Assembly: GCA_029721435.1 (NCBI GenBank)
Contig: CM056576.1
Location: forward strand, 111,642,666-111,706,665
DNA from: Gymnothorax reevesii
Taxonomy: Eukaryota; Chordata; Actinopteri; Anguilliformes; Muraenidae
DNA length: 64,000 nucleotides
Reading direction: 5' to 3'
The notes below the pieces were generated by a model. The model was not told the DNA's origin. It ran no database searches and worked only from the letters and a program-made list of their open reading frames with translations. The translations under genes were made by a program, and so were the position numbers. Below, piece after piece: positions 1-11,766 of this stretch (its first letter is position 1; every line of letters begins with the position of its first letter).

Positions 1-639
1 CTCTTAGTTGAACGACAGCGGACACCGGATTTTACCAGACCCATATAATTTCACAAGTAGATGGACAGATATTCCTGCTGTTTGGCCAGATTTGGAATTC
101 GCCAACATTTATTTTTACCTGACGGGCATTCCCGTGGAGACAACTACGAAGAAAGTTCATCATTAGCCAGGTTTTCTTAGCATGAGCTTGCTCAGGAAAC
201 CCTAAACTCGCCATCGGAGATACCATAGTTACCATGATGGATTAAATGAGAGCTGAGAGCATCATAACACTGAAAACCTGAGCTTTAGGCTCAACAAACC
301 TCACTCACCCATTACTCTCACTTCATAGTACATCCCTCTTGGAATCTACCCAAAAAAGAAAGCTTATAAATCCCTGGATGCATACATATAACTATTATAG
401 TCAATATTTTCAATCATTAAACTTTTATTGTATATAAAACAATAACAATTTTATGTGTTTTTTTCTAGAATCTTGCCAGCTAGATTGTTATGATCCAGGC
501 TTGCTCTTCTTGCAACAAAAACAACTGGACAGTATGCCAAAAATGTAAGAATACCAGGCACTCTGAAAATAATTGGATCAAAAAGAAGCAAACAAAGGGA
601 TAAAAAGCCTTACATTGCTAAACAGTTAAAAAAGCCAAC
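1..639. other. No gene seen
   Basis: AT-rich sequence with no recognisable coding, RNA or repeat boundary. It adjoins the gypsy remnant that follows. Confidence 0.5.
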
Positions 640-1545
640 ATGTTTCAACCTATGCGGTCTTCATCAGGGCCCTGAGGAATCACGGAGCCAGTTTCCGTGA
701 TTCTACCTTCAAGGGGAGGTAGCAGGTAGACAGCTAACCTCTCGGACCCACCCGATAAGATGGGGCCAAACGGCGCCTTCTATCGGCGGCGTATTTCTGT
801 TTGAGCCCCAAGCCCAACAGAGATGAACGGACCCTAGTCCAAACAGACCGACAGCGACGGATGAAATAGTTGACCAAGGGAACCTCATTCTGAATCATTC
901 GCAGTCTCAGGAAGCAGTGAGAGTTGATAACCCACCTGAGCTTCAAACAGGGAAAAGTCCGTGGAGGAATTGCTCAGAGAGTTATGGGAATTCTCGGCCT
1001 TTGCTAAAAATTGACTCCATGATGATGGATTATCTGCTGATAAACAACATGGTGAGTTCTCCAATGACAGATTCGTATGCTCAGTTTGCCCGTTGGTCTC
1101 TGGATGGCACCCAGAGGAGAGACTCACCGTAGTCCTCGACTGCCTATAAAACGCCCGCGGAAGCCTATGCAGCCGGAACACATGGTTAACTGCAAGAAGG
1201 GCTGTCTGCGGCGCAGAAGGCAGTTTGGGTGTGACAAAATGAGCGGCCTTGAAAAAACGGTCAACCACGACCAAGATGACCGTGTTGCCCTCAGAAATAG
1301 GCAGTCCCGTAAAGAAATCCAATGCTATATGCCTCCAAGGATGCCTGGGGACGGGCAATGGTTGCAGCATACCAGAGAGAGGGAGATGGGAAGTTTTGTT
1401 CCTGGAGCAGATGCCACAGGCAGCAACAAATTCTCGAATGTTCTTCATCATACCTGGCCACCAAAAACGCAGGGCCAGGAATTGCTTGGTCCAATGGGCC
1501 CCTGGGTGCCCCGCCAAGCAGGAAGAGTGTCCTCACTGTAGGACT
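640..1545 (-). pseudogene. Ty3/gypsy pol remnant: zinc finger, integrase and C-terminal part
   Basis: On the minus strand the coding order is an H2C2-type zinc finger (LAGHPGAHWTK, then WWPGM, then CGICSRNK), the start of the integrase core (HIALDFFTGLP with the first catalytic Asp) and the last core motif (HPETNGQTE with the Glu). After a frame change near 900 comes the C-terminal stretch with AADRRRRLAPSYR and LPLKVESRKLAP. Integrase would insert the retrotransposon cDNA into DNA. The copy is dead. The region around the second catalytic Asp is missing between RLPRAFY and TVSLSSG. At least three in-frame stops occur: one just upstream of the zinc finger, one replacing an expected Trp, and one TGA where Arg is expected. 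TGA-for-CGA changes suggest CpG decay. No LTR could be tied to it, so its relation to the gypsy element at 29-31 kb is open. Confidence 0.88.
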
Positions 1546-1966
1546 GCTGACTGAGACAGCACTCATTTCGGTCGGCCCACTAACGTAAAAGATATCTGTA
1601 ATCTATTGTACTCAGAACCTGAAAAAAATACAACACCTAATGTTGCAAACTGCAATGGAACGATCTTTCAACCTGGAATTCCAACTCGGCAAATCGGGCA
1701 ATAACGTTTCGTCTAACACACCTGACATTGCAGCAAGATGGTGGTGCATACAGTGAACTGTAAGGAGAATGACCATTTCATTAAATTCCTACTTTATGAG
1801 TTGTTTTTTGTGTGAAACGTGCCATGACAACTTTGTAGTAGCCATTTCTAATTTCATTTAAAACATTCGTGCTTGATAAACGTCTTAACAAGCAATCCTA
1901 GAGTGTTCCTTCCCCCCTTTTATTATTTAGTTTTTCTTGATGGATAGATTAAGTATATAATTAATA

Positions 1967-2900
1967 TACACTGCCTGGCCAAAAAAAAATTAAAAAATTT
2001 CTGTCTGATACTGGTGTCCATCAGGCTTAAGTGAGATCAACAGTGACATTTGTTGAGCCTAAAGCCAGAGTTTTCAGTGCCACAAAGCTGGCTCTCTTTT
2101 TACCTGCCATGGTAACTTCAAATGCCCACCCCTCGGTTGTTCTTTCTCACAGCTGTTTTCAACCTTTGTCTGTTTTTAAAGTGAATTTCAGGAAGAAATG
2201 TGTGCCACAATATTCTGTAGCCCCTCTCCCATCTATTTGTGCAGCCGTTTACCATTCAAAATTGCACCATAGTCAGGGTGCTAATCTTTTATTTCTTGTT
2301 AACTGACTGGGTGCATATAGAATTGTTGTTGGTGTTCATTGCCAAACAGCAGCTACACTCTGTGACATCAGTGTGGTTCCTCCGTTGAAGGGCGCCATAA
2401 TTGTTTTTCGTCTAGAGCGGCAGAACTGCATGCAGTGGTCCTGGTAACAGACAACAGGTGTTTTTTTTTTTTTTCTGGTGCTTGATAGAATGAATTTTAG
2501 CACAAATCCTATCAAGTTCTGGAAGGCATTTGGGAGAAATACAGTCCCAAAATACCAAAGATCCACCATGATATTTCACTCTGGGGATGAGGTTCTTTGT
2601 GGATGGCTATTTTTGTTTCAATACCAAACAAAGATAGCCAAACAAAGTTTATTATCAAAAAACTCTATTTTTGGCTCATGTGACCATAGAACCTGGTCCC
2701 ATGGTAGATTTGATACCATTTGGCAAACTGTAGGTGCTGAGTTTTTTTCTTTTTTTTTTCCTTTTTTGATGACAGCAGAGGTATTTCTCTGGCAAGTGGG
2801 GTCTGATCTTAGCACTAGACTCTTTGACCCGAAGACTGCAATTCTCAAACTGTGATCCTTCGAGTTTCAAGTACCACTTGAACCATCCTCCTCACAGTGC
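1967..2900 (-). mobile_element. Tc1-like DNA transposon relic
   Basis: The left end, TACACTGCCTGGCCAAAAA from 1967, resembles the terminal repeat of a Tc1-like family as I remember it. Minus-strand frames between about 2870 and 2480 hold transposase pieces: VLWSHEPKIEFF (family consensus near VLWSDETKIELF) and VKYHGGSLVFWDC (consensus near VKHGGGSIMLWGC). The first catalytic Asp of the DDE triad is read as His. Several frame changes and A/T runs break the frame. No matching right inverted repeat was found, so the right limit is approximate. Confidence 0.72.
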
Positions 2901-5269
2901 AAGAATTCAAAATAGGCACATATCCTCATCCGTGCAGAGTTATTAACATAACCACATGCCTTAGCAATTGCTTTTATAGTCATATCGAGTATTTTTTGAG
3001 TTTTTAGATATTTTTTAGTGCCATTTTGACATCACTGAGGCTTCACAACTTTGTAGAACATAATTACGTCATGTTACAGACTCGCAATCAAGCGCAGAGG
3101 CAGAGTGCAATCCTGTAGGGTAGGTTCAGTGACAGGAATATGGTAATTACGGGGATGGAACCCCAAAAGGTGGGAATTGAACTCCAGAGAAGGAGAGCAC
3201 AGTTGAACACAGATCAGACAGGTGAAACTGAGCTGTCAATCGGTGGCTACAGCCTACTGCGATAACTGTCAGGAAGAGAGCACACTTCCCCAGAGCTGAA
3301 CTGTCCCACAGGACATTGAAGTAGCTTGAGATGAACTAGGTTCCAATCCTGATGGCTGCAGAAGGACTGGGAGCTTGCTCCTAACAAAGTGCACAGAGGA
3401 ACAGACTTGGAAGGGTTAAAAAGATTGCACTCCCAGTCCTCAAACCTGTTAGGGCTTGGGAGCTTGTTCCTATTAAACTGGATGGAGGAACTGACTAGAG
3501 CTGGATTAACTTGAATACAATCCCAATCCTGGACTCTTAAGTGGGGTATTCGCGTTAACTGTATATCGAGGATGGTTTCTGCAAAATACTGTCATCAAAG
3601 ACCACGTTACGTTCAATAAAGACAAAGACTTTCTACTATTAATGATTTCATAATACTTAATAAAGACAAAGAGTTTCCGCTTGGAATCTGACTGGATAAA
3701 GATAACATTACACACACTAAAGATAAAGGATATACTACAGATAAAGGAATACTGACTGCTTTGATCCACAAATAGTACAATAAAATCCAGCCACTTGTAA
3801 CTACTGTAAAAGCAAGGTGCTTAAATTAACCAGAAACTACACTCAGCCAAGGAGAGGCAAATGCTCTTGTAGTAAACCAATCAAAGGCACTACACTTCAA
3901 ATAAACATGCAAGTTTATTTTTATTTTTTTTGCATTTAGCCATTATGATGGGTGATCTCATATTAATACTACTCCAGGGAAACAGGGGGTCCTTGTAATT
4001 ATGGTGAACAAAGAAATGTAAAATGTAAAAAAATGCAATAACTGGGGCAGAAATGTTTTTGGGGAAAATATATACATTTTAAGATAATTTTGTCAATATT
4101 TTGTCTGTTTTGAATGGTTTCTTTTCATAGCTGTGGTTTTTTTCTTCCTAAAAACCATGTGGGTTTTTTTTGCATTCGAAGCAGTCATTTCTTATTAAGG
4201 ATTTCAGTTATTACTGAAATTAGCACACAAGAACTGTTTTAATGAAAATAGCACATCTTAATTGTAATTAAATGTTAAGACCAAATGTTAATGGATGGGG
4301 CTGATCTCTATTGATCAACTGCAGGTACCTGATGGGATAGCAATGGGAAGTTACCCAGCCCCTGCACCCTAACAGGAGGTCAGTGCATAAAAAGTGGAAA
4401 ATTTAATGGGCTGAACATCGCCACGAGCAGAAAGGCCAGACTAATGGAGATAGTGGTTACCCAAAAGAAACCTGAGACAAAATATATAGGCAGACACACT
4501 CAAAACATGACCAGCACTATGTTTGGGACAGGAAATTCCGCATTTGCTGCCCGCAACCCTATCCCCATGAAACACCATACACTATAGCACCCTCCACTAA
4601 ATGGAGGCAGGGTTAAAGAACACAGTTATGTTAGGTGGGAGAACTGCGATCGGGAAGGTCTTGTTTATTGCAATTGCTATCGCACACATTACATCCTCTC
4701 ATTATACACTGCATTGAACTCTAAATTGGAAGGTGTTCCAGACATTAAAGAGGTTAATAATTGAGCGCCAGCCTCATTCACATCATGCAATTCTTTTGTG
4801 TCTCTCTGTGGCCAGTTTTGCTAAATGTTGAGAGGCTATTTGTTAAGTTCATTTGACAACATCCTCATAAATATAGATTTATCATATCCATGTGATTTAA
4901 TAGCTTACCTGTAAAACAAAATTTATGGCAGAGATCTATTAATTGTGACAGCCTTTAATGTTGTTGTAGTATCTCATTCAATTACGCACATGCAGAGGCT
5001 GTAAATTCTAATTACATCAGCATGCCCAAAAAGTAATTTAAACTGCACATATTAAATAAATTATAGATTGGTACTGAGTGGAGGGATTATGCTTACTGTT
5101 TGTACAAGCTTACCTCCTAAAGAGTCACGGACCAATACCAACATCTGCGTAGAGGTGATTAGGACGTATTCATCTTTATTTAAATTCCAGCAAGCACAAG
5201 TCACCTATGTTTGCGTGTGCATGCCGGTGAAATGCACATGTTTATTTGTGTATGTATGCAGTGTCATAA
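2901..5269. other. Non-coding, apart from a short tandem repeat
   Basis: Apart from the 89-bp tandem pair listed separately, this is AT-rich sequence without coding or a recognisable element. Confidence 0.5.
3369..3540. repeat. Two imperfect ~89-bp tandem units
   Basis: GGGAGCTTGCTCCT begins at 3369 and GGGAGCTTGTTCCT at 3458. Each is followed by a related stretch (GAGGAAC, then ATTGCAC or ATACAATC, then TCCCAGTCCT or TCCCAATCCT). The shift is 89 bases. The surrounding block (3060-3540) is more GC-rich than its neighbours, and no family was recognised. Confidence 0.6.
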
Positions 5270-5830
5270 AAAAGTAACCAGCCACCCCTTTTACCCCAGA
5301 TTTTGTAAAAATGCAATTTAAAAGAAGAATGACATGAGGATCCCACATTTTTAAGTTATTACATGATCATTTCATTTTTATGAATGGAAAAAGCCATCCA
5401 ATCCATGCAAAACAGTACAGTAATAGCCCCCCCCCAATCAAAAAAAAAAGAAGAAGAAGAAAATCAGCAAACTGGTTAACCTGCAGCATAAGTAGTCGTG
5501 CCACCTTTAGCAGTATAAACAGTTGTGCCACTTTTAGCAATAACAACTGCAACAAAATGTGACTGTAAACTGGAGATCAGTCTTATCAGTGCGAAGGCCT
5601 ACAAAATGTGTTTTGGCCTGCTTTAGTTTGAAGAATTTTTAAGCCACATTGGAAGGCTTTTGTTGAGCACTGCAATGATGTCCAAAGAACATTATGGTAA
5701 AATGCTTTGGCCTAATCAAGGTGTTTTTTTTTTTATAAATGTGAGATGCGTCTTAGTTTTAGTTCTACATCTTGGTTGACACAAATTTTTGCCTTGCAAC
5801 TTTTCAGATGTCTAGTAATGGTTAATTAGA
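5270..5830 (-). mobile_element. Left part of a Tc1-like transposon
   Basis: The block reads like the antisense of the 3' half of a common fish Tc1-like element. It has a GTAACCAGCCACCCC-like end, then AACAGTTGTGCCACTTTTAGC, then AACTGGAGATCAGTCTT, then AGCCACATTGGAAGGCTTTT. There is no usable reading frame, and the copy appears to lose similarity after about 5.7 kb. Assignment is by remembered consensus and the boundaries are soft. Confidence 0.5.
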
Positions 5831-6974
5831 ACCTGATCTCACCATAGGGAACCTTAATGGTGGAATCATTACCTTTTTTGAGAGATACTTGTGCCTGACC
5901 ATTTCTCCATTGTCCAACCCAGAACTGCCTGTTTGCTGACCGGCAAATATTTTCCTGACCTTGCCATGCCCAATAATTAGAAAACACTTCTCGTTTTATT
6001 GTTTGTGAACGGTCGTCAAAATTGTGGACATTTCAGATATGAAAAAGATATGAAGACACGAAAAAGAATGAAAACTGGCTTCAACCAACGACCCCCAAAA
6101 TGGTAAAAATCTTAAATTCAGTTCCATTTGCAAAGATAACTGCTGAGTATTAGTATGCTCAGCAATATAAAATATAACACAAGAGCAGTTATTTGGTTCT
6201 GGCTCTGAGAGAACGTACCAAAATGGCTGAAAAAGTTTCCACAAATGTGCAGCACTCATGGTATGTCCCAAACCACACTGAAAAAAGTGATTTTGACCCC
6301 TAGTAAATGTTCCATATATTAATTACGCATATTTTAATAGAAATAGGTTTGTTATTTAACTCCACTTAAAAATATATAAGTAATTTCAGTCTACATAATA
6401 AAAATATCTAGCTTCAGATAAAAATATTTTGTGCAATCACTTACCTTAAAAAAATTATGTTCATTCAACAAAACATTTTTTTAAGTGCAGCTTTGCTCTT
6501 AAATAATTCATTTGAAAATATAATTTATACATCTGTTTATTTATTGTTTATTTATCTGAATCTTAATGTTTTTTCTGTGGATTTCAAAATTTAGCAGAAT
6601 TTCATATGCAAAAAAATCTGTTTTTAAATTTCTAACTATGAGGGAAATTTGAGCGGTTGACCAAGTGAGGTTATTCTTAGATTGTAAACTATTAAAATTT
6701 ACCAAAGCTTATTCTTATTTTGCTAAAATATTTCCCCATGCAGTCTTTCCTAAAGTGGTTAAGCCCTCACTATATTTACTGATGAAAAACTTTTTGTACC
6801 AATCATGCTACTGGCCAGTTGCTGTATAATCTAAGCTGTGAGATGTTCTGCCAGTTGTCTTTTTTTAGTATCATGCAACTTTTCCAGTCATTTATTGTCC
6901 CACAGCAACTTTTTGAAAACATGTTGCTGTCATCAAATTCAAACTGAGCAGATATTTTTCAAAAAACAATAAAA
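5831..6974. other. Non-coding, nothing recognised
   Basis: AT-rich sequence with short T and A runs. Open frames here are short and show no motif. Confidence 0.5.
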
Positions 6975-7115
6975 TTGATCAGTTTCAACATCTGATTAAT
7001 GTCTTTATATTTAACTGAAGATAGTACAAAGTTCAAATGATTTGAAAATCATCCCATTTCTGTTTTTCTTTACATTTTACACAGCATCCCAACTTTTTTG
7101 GAAATGTGGTTGCAT
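6975..7115. repeat. Dispersed repeat, copy 1 (end of a DNA-transposon-like repeat)
   Basis: This shares a long diverged match with 16187-16330: TTTCAACATCTGAT near the left, ATTTGAAAATCAT in the middle, and CTTTACATTTTACACAGCAT followed by CCCAACTTTTTTGGAA at the right. The pattern matches the end of a non-autonomous DNA repeat common in fish genomes, as remembered. Confidence 0.6.
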
Positions 7116-8589
7116 GTCCAACGTTTTTACTGGTACTGTTGGCATTCTGGCCGGTCAATGTGAATGTTTTACCCGTGTGTGGCAATGTGACTTAATATTT
7201 ACATAACAGCATTGTTCTTCATGTCAAAGCTTGAATGTGTGTGAACACACAAGCGGTCCTGCTTATGTCTGGCTGTGCAAGTGCAAATATATATGTGTGT
7301 CTGGGTGTATATATGCATGTGATTGTGTGCATGTCTGAGTGAAAGACTTAGAGATGAGTGTTAGAGATAGCCAGTGTACTGTATGTCTTTGCAGTACCAT
7401 GCATGCATTGTTTTTGCGTGCACTCCTATATGGTCCCCACAGCTCCATGGTCCCCAGTTGACACGCTCAGTAAAGATATATGTAGTTTAATTGGCTGCAG
7501 TACTGCGGACTGAGAGTGCCAGTTCTACTGCCATAGGCTTTCTCACTCCTGCACTCTTTGTTAAGTTGATCAGTCAGCTCTTCCCATTATATTCACTTTC
7601 AACAGCGATGTCTTTAATGTTTCACTTAGAACCCTTTTACTTAACAGAGCAACAATGGAAGTCTTTGAATTGGTTTTTCTTCGCAGATATAATGACAACA
7701 ACATAAGTATCTCTCTCTCCCTCTCCATCTTTTGTTGGAGAATCTTTGTGAGAGGCTGGAAGCTCACGCTGGTTATCTTTCTTGGGCAAGCGAAACTTGC
7801 AATTTGGCTAACCAGGAGACACCGGGTATGAGAGGGGCAGGTCACAGGGCCACCGATGATTTTTAGGGGAATGATTTTAGAACGTCTGAGTATTGCATAT
7901 ATGTATTTTAATTTGACAAATAATGTTCATTTATTCAAAAAAGTTTGGTGCGTCAATGATGTCATATGCTTGGTTAATGGTGAAGGGGGCGACCAAGTGT
8001 GTTTTTAGGCTTGAGTAACCCTTCAAATGATATATGATACCGTCATGTCTGTATCGTTGTCTTTTAGTCTGGGTTTTTAAATGATCCTTTAACTACTTAT
8101 GTTCAACACTATTTCATTGTGATATTAATGTAAATTGTTGATTTGAAACCTTTAGCAGGTTTTCAGATGGTTTTTATTCAGTATGTTTTTTATTGATTTT
8201 TTACAATCTATTTTCCTGTTTGAGCTTGGTTTTGGAATTTTTTGAGTTATCCATTGGCAAATGACTGTGTTGAATGTAATGGTCCAATAAATGGGACTTT
8301 GAAAAAAAATCTCTCTCTCACTCTCTTTCTCTCTCTTTGCTTTATTTGTAAAGCATCAAAATAAAATAACAGGCTGTTTGTATTGCAAAAAGATTTTTTT
8401 TAAAAACTTTATTTTATCACTGTCAATTTCTCTCAATAAATATAACCTAAATGATTTGTGTGCAAATTTATACTAGGTGGAAAAAATGGTAATTTGAATG
8501 TCTGCAATGGAAATAGCCATAAATCTCACAATTTCCAGTTTGTTGGGGGCATTTTTATCGCTTGTATGTTTTCTCATGCAAAAAGCACA
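7116..8589. other. Non-coding with simple-sequence patches
   Basis: It contains a TG-rich patch at about 7280-7345 and a CT-rich microsatellite at about 8310-8340. No coding signature was found. Confidence 0.5.
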
Positions 8590-8978
8590 TACAGTGACCG
8601 CTATAATTCATTTGACAGTGATGCATTTTAGTTTGAAAGGATACACTTAAATTGAGTGCAGACTGTCAACTTTAATTTAAGGGTGTTTTCAAACATATCC
8701 CATGAACCTTTCTAGGCAGATCAAAGAGAATTAGACATTTTAACTGAATAAGCAATAGAGTTATTATTTTTTTCCCCATTTTGGTTGCATATTCTTTGCA
8801 TGCAATGACTGCTTGAAGTCAGTGATACAAAGACACTACCAGATGCCAGATACCTTCCCTGATGATGCTGCGCCTGGCCTGTACTGCAGCTGTTTTCAGT
8901 TTCTGCTCGTTTTGGGGACTTTGTGTTATGGCATGTGCCTGCAGGCCCCTCCCCCTGCTGCATCCTTCGCCTTGTTAT
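8590..8978 (-). mobile_element. Half of a Tc1-like transposon
   Basis: Landmarks in order are TTCATTTGACAGTGATGCAT, ACACTTAAATTGAGTGCAGA, TTGGTTGCATATTCTTTGCA, TGCAATGACTGCTTGAAGTC, and GGCCTGTACTGCAGCTG. They match the 3' end and C-terminal coding part of a fish Tc1-like family read in antisense. Similarity stops near 8978, where an LTR-like sequence begins, so this copy was probably cut by a later insertion or deletion. No transposase frame remains. Confidence 0.6.
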
Positions 8979-9470
8979 GGCCCCAATTTGTTATTAAAAT
9001 TAACAACACAACAGCTACAGCAACAGCAAGGGATGACAGAAACAGTTTTAAAAACTTGAACACATTTAATGAACAAAGACAACTAAACAACTAACTACGC
9101 TACTGACCAAGATTGAATATATTAAAAAAAAACAGAAATATTTATAGTCCCTTGTTTTGGTGGGGTGGCTTGGTGATGTCCTGGGTGAGGAAAATGCTCA
9201 AACACAGGCAAAAATCCACAAAAGAAACTTCTCAGGTCTTGAACAGAATGACAGATCTGGTCACATGTATCCTTCTTCAAGCAATTTCTCCGACTACTTT
9301 ACTGTCTCAATTCTACTCCTTATATACTCTTTTGCAGACCCCACCCACATTTAGACCTTTTTTTTTTAATTTTCGGGGACTTGCCCCAGACATGTCCAGG
9401 ACATGTCTAAACCTAGCTCCAGTCTGAGCTTAATAAAAGAAAGGTAAATACTGCCATCTAGTGGCCTCTA
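8977..9470 (-). mobile_element. Possible LTR, minus-strand sense
   Basis: Read on the minus strand, the block has a TATATAAGG-type promoter-like box (about 9318-9326) and ends in GGGGCCATAACA, a common form of LTR terminus. It starts exactly where the Tc1-like copy stops. No 5-bp target duplication was found and the other end is unclear. It could also be an unrelated AT-rich insertion. Confidence 0.3.
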
Positions 9471-9776
9471 TTCACATTACGGCCTCCACCTTAACGAGCC
9501 ACACCTATTGCTCGTTAAGGTGGAGGTGAAGCATTAGTATTTAAGGGTCTGCTCCACCTATCTTGGTGCAGCAGTATTCCGTTTGTGTTCCTGAGCCTCG
9601 CTATGTGTTTTCTTGCTGCTGCTCCCCGCTGGGACTGTTTTATCTTTATTATTCATTTCTATTAAAGATTTTCTATTTTTTACTCAGCCTGTGCGTTTGG
9701 GTCCCTCATCGCTTTTTGGGGATCATGGTCCCAGCGTCCGCTGGCTTTGTCTCTTGCCGGCGGGCCACAATCCATG
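9470..9776 (+). mobile_element. LTR-like fragment of a gypsy-type retrotransposon
   Basis: It has a TATA-like GTATTTAAGGG near 9537, a downstream ATTAAAGA polyadenylation-like signal at about 9660, then GCGTTTGGGTCCCTC and a CCATGACA end near 9776. This is the usual layout of a fish gypsy LTR (U3, R, U5). No target duplication or primer-binding site was found. Confidence 0.45.
9483..9526. repeat. Perfect 17-bp hairpin
   Basis: CCTCCACCTTAACGAGC (9483-9499) is exactly reverse-complementary to 9510-9526, with a 10-base loop. It lies at the upstream edge of the LTR-like fragment. Confidence 0.9.
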
Positions 9777-9779
9777 ACA

Positions 9780-10235
9780 CTTTGTCTGTCAGTCCCCTCT
9801 TTGGCTTGCAATTACATGCCCAGTTGGAATCAGATCTGGTATTTGCCCGGATTAACAAACTTAAAAACTCTCCAATGACTTATGGTTCATGTTTATGTAA
9901 TTCCAGTAAACAATTCACAAACTTGGCTTTAATGTGGTCACCTGGTTCCTAGACGGGTCATGTATAGTGTTCTGGATCACAAGGAGGAACTAAGAGAACA
10001 AAAAATGAGTCACTATCCAATAAATTATCATTATTCAATTGTGTATCACCAGTTACAGGATCAGGCCTCAGAAGAGGGATGACCATGCAGAAAATGTAAG
10101 GTATGTATGATGTAGAAACCTTTGGAACTGTATTAAGATATACCGGCACCAAATTTTCTGCAGCTGTGACAATACGTGCACAGACCAGTCACAGTGTTGA
10201 TTCATAGTTTCCTGTAGCCACAAGGACAAGTTATA
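9780..10235. other. Non-coding, nothing recognised
   Basis: Sequence between the LTR-like fragment and the Tc1-type element. No motif seen. Confidence 0.5.
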
Positions 10236-11766
10236 TACTACTCAAAATTTGACAGGGATCATAGGAATTTTTTGGTGAGATGACATGCACATTTGGTAAC
10301 TGCCACTGATGAACAATATATTGGATAAATGACATGCAGCCAGACACAAAACACATTTGCATGTGCATTTCATGACATTAAATGAGCTTGCAGCCTCACG
10401 TTTTGGCTTTGACTTACACTTCACCATTTCACCTCAGACGTGTGTGTTGCTTGTTGGCGAAAATTTGGAAGTTCCCAAATTTTTTGCATTACATTTAGCA
10501 ACAACAATGTCTCCTCAACGTCTTAGATGTCGATTGACTTCAGAGCAATTGGGAAGATGCATCGGAATGCTTGACTTCTCACAACGTCACCTTGCTTATG
10601 CACTTAACGTCAGCAAAAGCGTTGTGAACAGAGCGTGGAACCGGCATCAAACGTTTGGTACGGCAGCACACCGTCATAGGGGTGGTCGTCAGAGATCGAC
10701 TACACAACGACAAGACCACTTTCTCATACTTCAGGCACGACGTCATCCTTTCTGGACAGCCACCACCCTACAAAATGACCTTCATAACACCTCGGGGGTC
10801 AGGGTATCCACTCAGACGATATGGAATTGTCTTCATACTGCCGGCCTCAACTCAAGAAAGCCATGTGTTCGAATCCCACTGACCTTGCGTCATAGGCTTG
10901 ACCGTTTGGATTGGGCTCACGATCATGTCACTTGGACATACAACGATTGGGCTCCAGTTCTCTTTTCTGATGAGTCCCGATATTGCTTGGACTTTACTGA
11001 CAGGAGGCAACGGGTGTGGCGAAGACAACATGAGTGATTTTATGATGCCTGCATCAACGAACACGACCGTTATGGTGGCGGATCAATTATGGTCTCGGGA
11101 GGAATAAGCAGGAATGGCAGAACGGATCTGCATGTCATGGGGAGAGGGATGATGACAGGGGTACGGTGCAGGGATGAGATCCTCAATGTGTAAGTAAGAC
11201 CATACACTGGTGCTGTTGGCCCCATCGTGCTAGGGTGGTGAATCAATTCCTAGAGCAGGAGGCAATTGTCCGTATGGACTGGCCCGCGCGTTTGCCGGAC
11301 CTAAACCCGATCGAGCATGTGTGGAACATGCTGCAGGATGCCATTTCCGGTTGTAGGGCACAACCCACAACTCTAGAAGAGCTCGGAAATGCCCTTGTTG
11401 AAGAATGGAACAACATTCCAATTTTAAGCGTCCGGGTTCTGATTGACAGTATGACCTGACGTTGTCAAGCGGTCATTCAAGCTGGGGGAGGCCATACCCG
11501 TCATTGACATTAACAGTGGTAATGAAACATCAAACGAACACTGTCTGTTTTCACTTTACATGTCAAAGGTGAAACCATGAAGTGCTCATGAAAGCCAAAA
11601 GTGTGAAGCTGCACGCTCACTTAATGTCATTAAATGCACTTCCAAATGTGTTTTGTGTCTGACTGCAAGTTATTTATCCAATATATTGTTCATCAGTGGC
11701 AGTTACCAAATTTGCATGTCATTTCACAAAGAAATTCCTATGATCCCTATCAAATTTTGAGTAGTA
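10236..11766 (+). mobile_element. Full-length Tc1/mariner element with ~195-bp inverted repeats
   Basis: Both ends are readable. The left end TACTACTCAAAATTTGACAG at 10236 is mirrored by the right end finishing GAGTAGTA at 11766. The inverted repeats run about 195 bases (to about 10430 on the left and from about 11570 on the right) with few differences. TA dinucleotides flank both sides (10234-10235 and 11767-11768), as expected for Tc1/mariner. The total is about 1.53 kb with one transposase pseudogene in plus orientation between the repeats. Confidence 0.92.
10507..11458 (+). pseudogene. Tc1-type transposase, inactivated
   Basis: The likely start is the ATG at 10507 (MSPQRLRCRLTSEQ). The N-terminal part holds the paired-type helix-turn-helix DNA-binding region (LDFSQRHLAYALNVSKSVV) and a basic linker (HRHRGGRQRS). 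The catalytic part shows the first Asp in LFSDESRY and, after a stop at 11035-11037, continues in frame through YGGGSIMV and GISRNGRT. After PYTGAVGP the frame changes, and HRARVVNQFLEQEA leads into DWPARLPDLNPIEHVW with the last acidic residue. Family members carry a short stretch with the second catalytic Asp between those two points. It is missing here, so the protein cannot complete the DDE triad. There is a second stop near 11191. It would cut and paste the element by binding its inverted repeats. Confidence 0.92.

Noticed and set aside
1077..1541. Plus-strand open frames of 154 and 101 codons
   Set aside because: They are antisense to the gypsy integrase, which has clear motifs on the minus strand.
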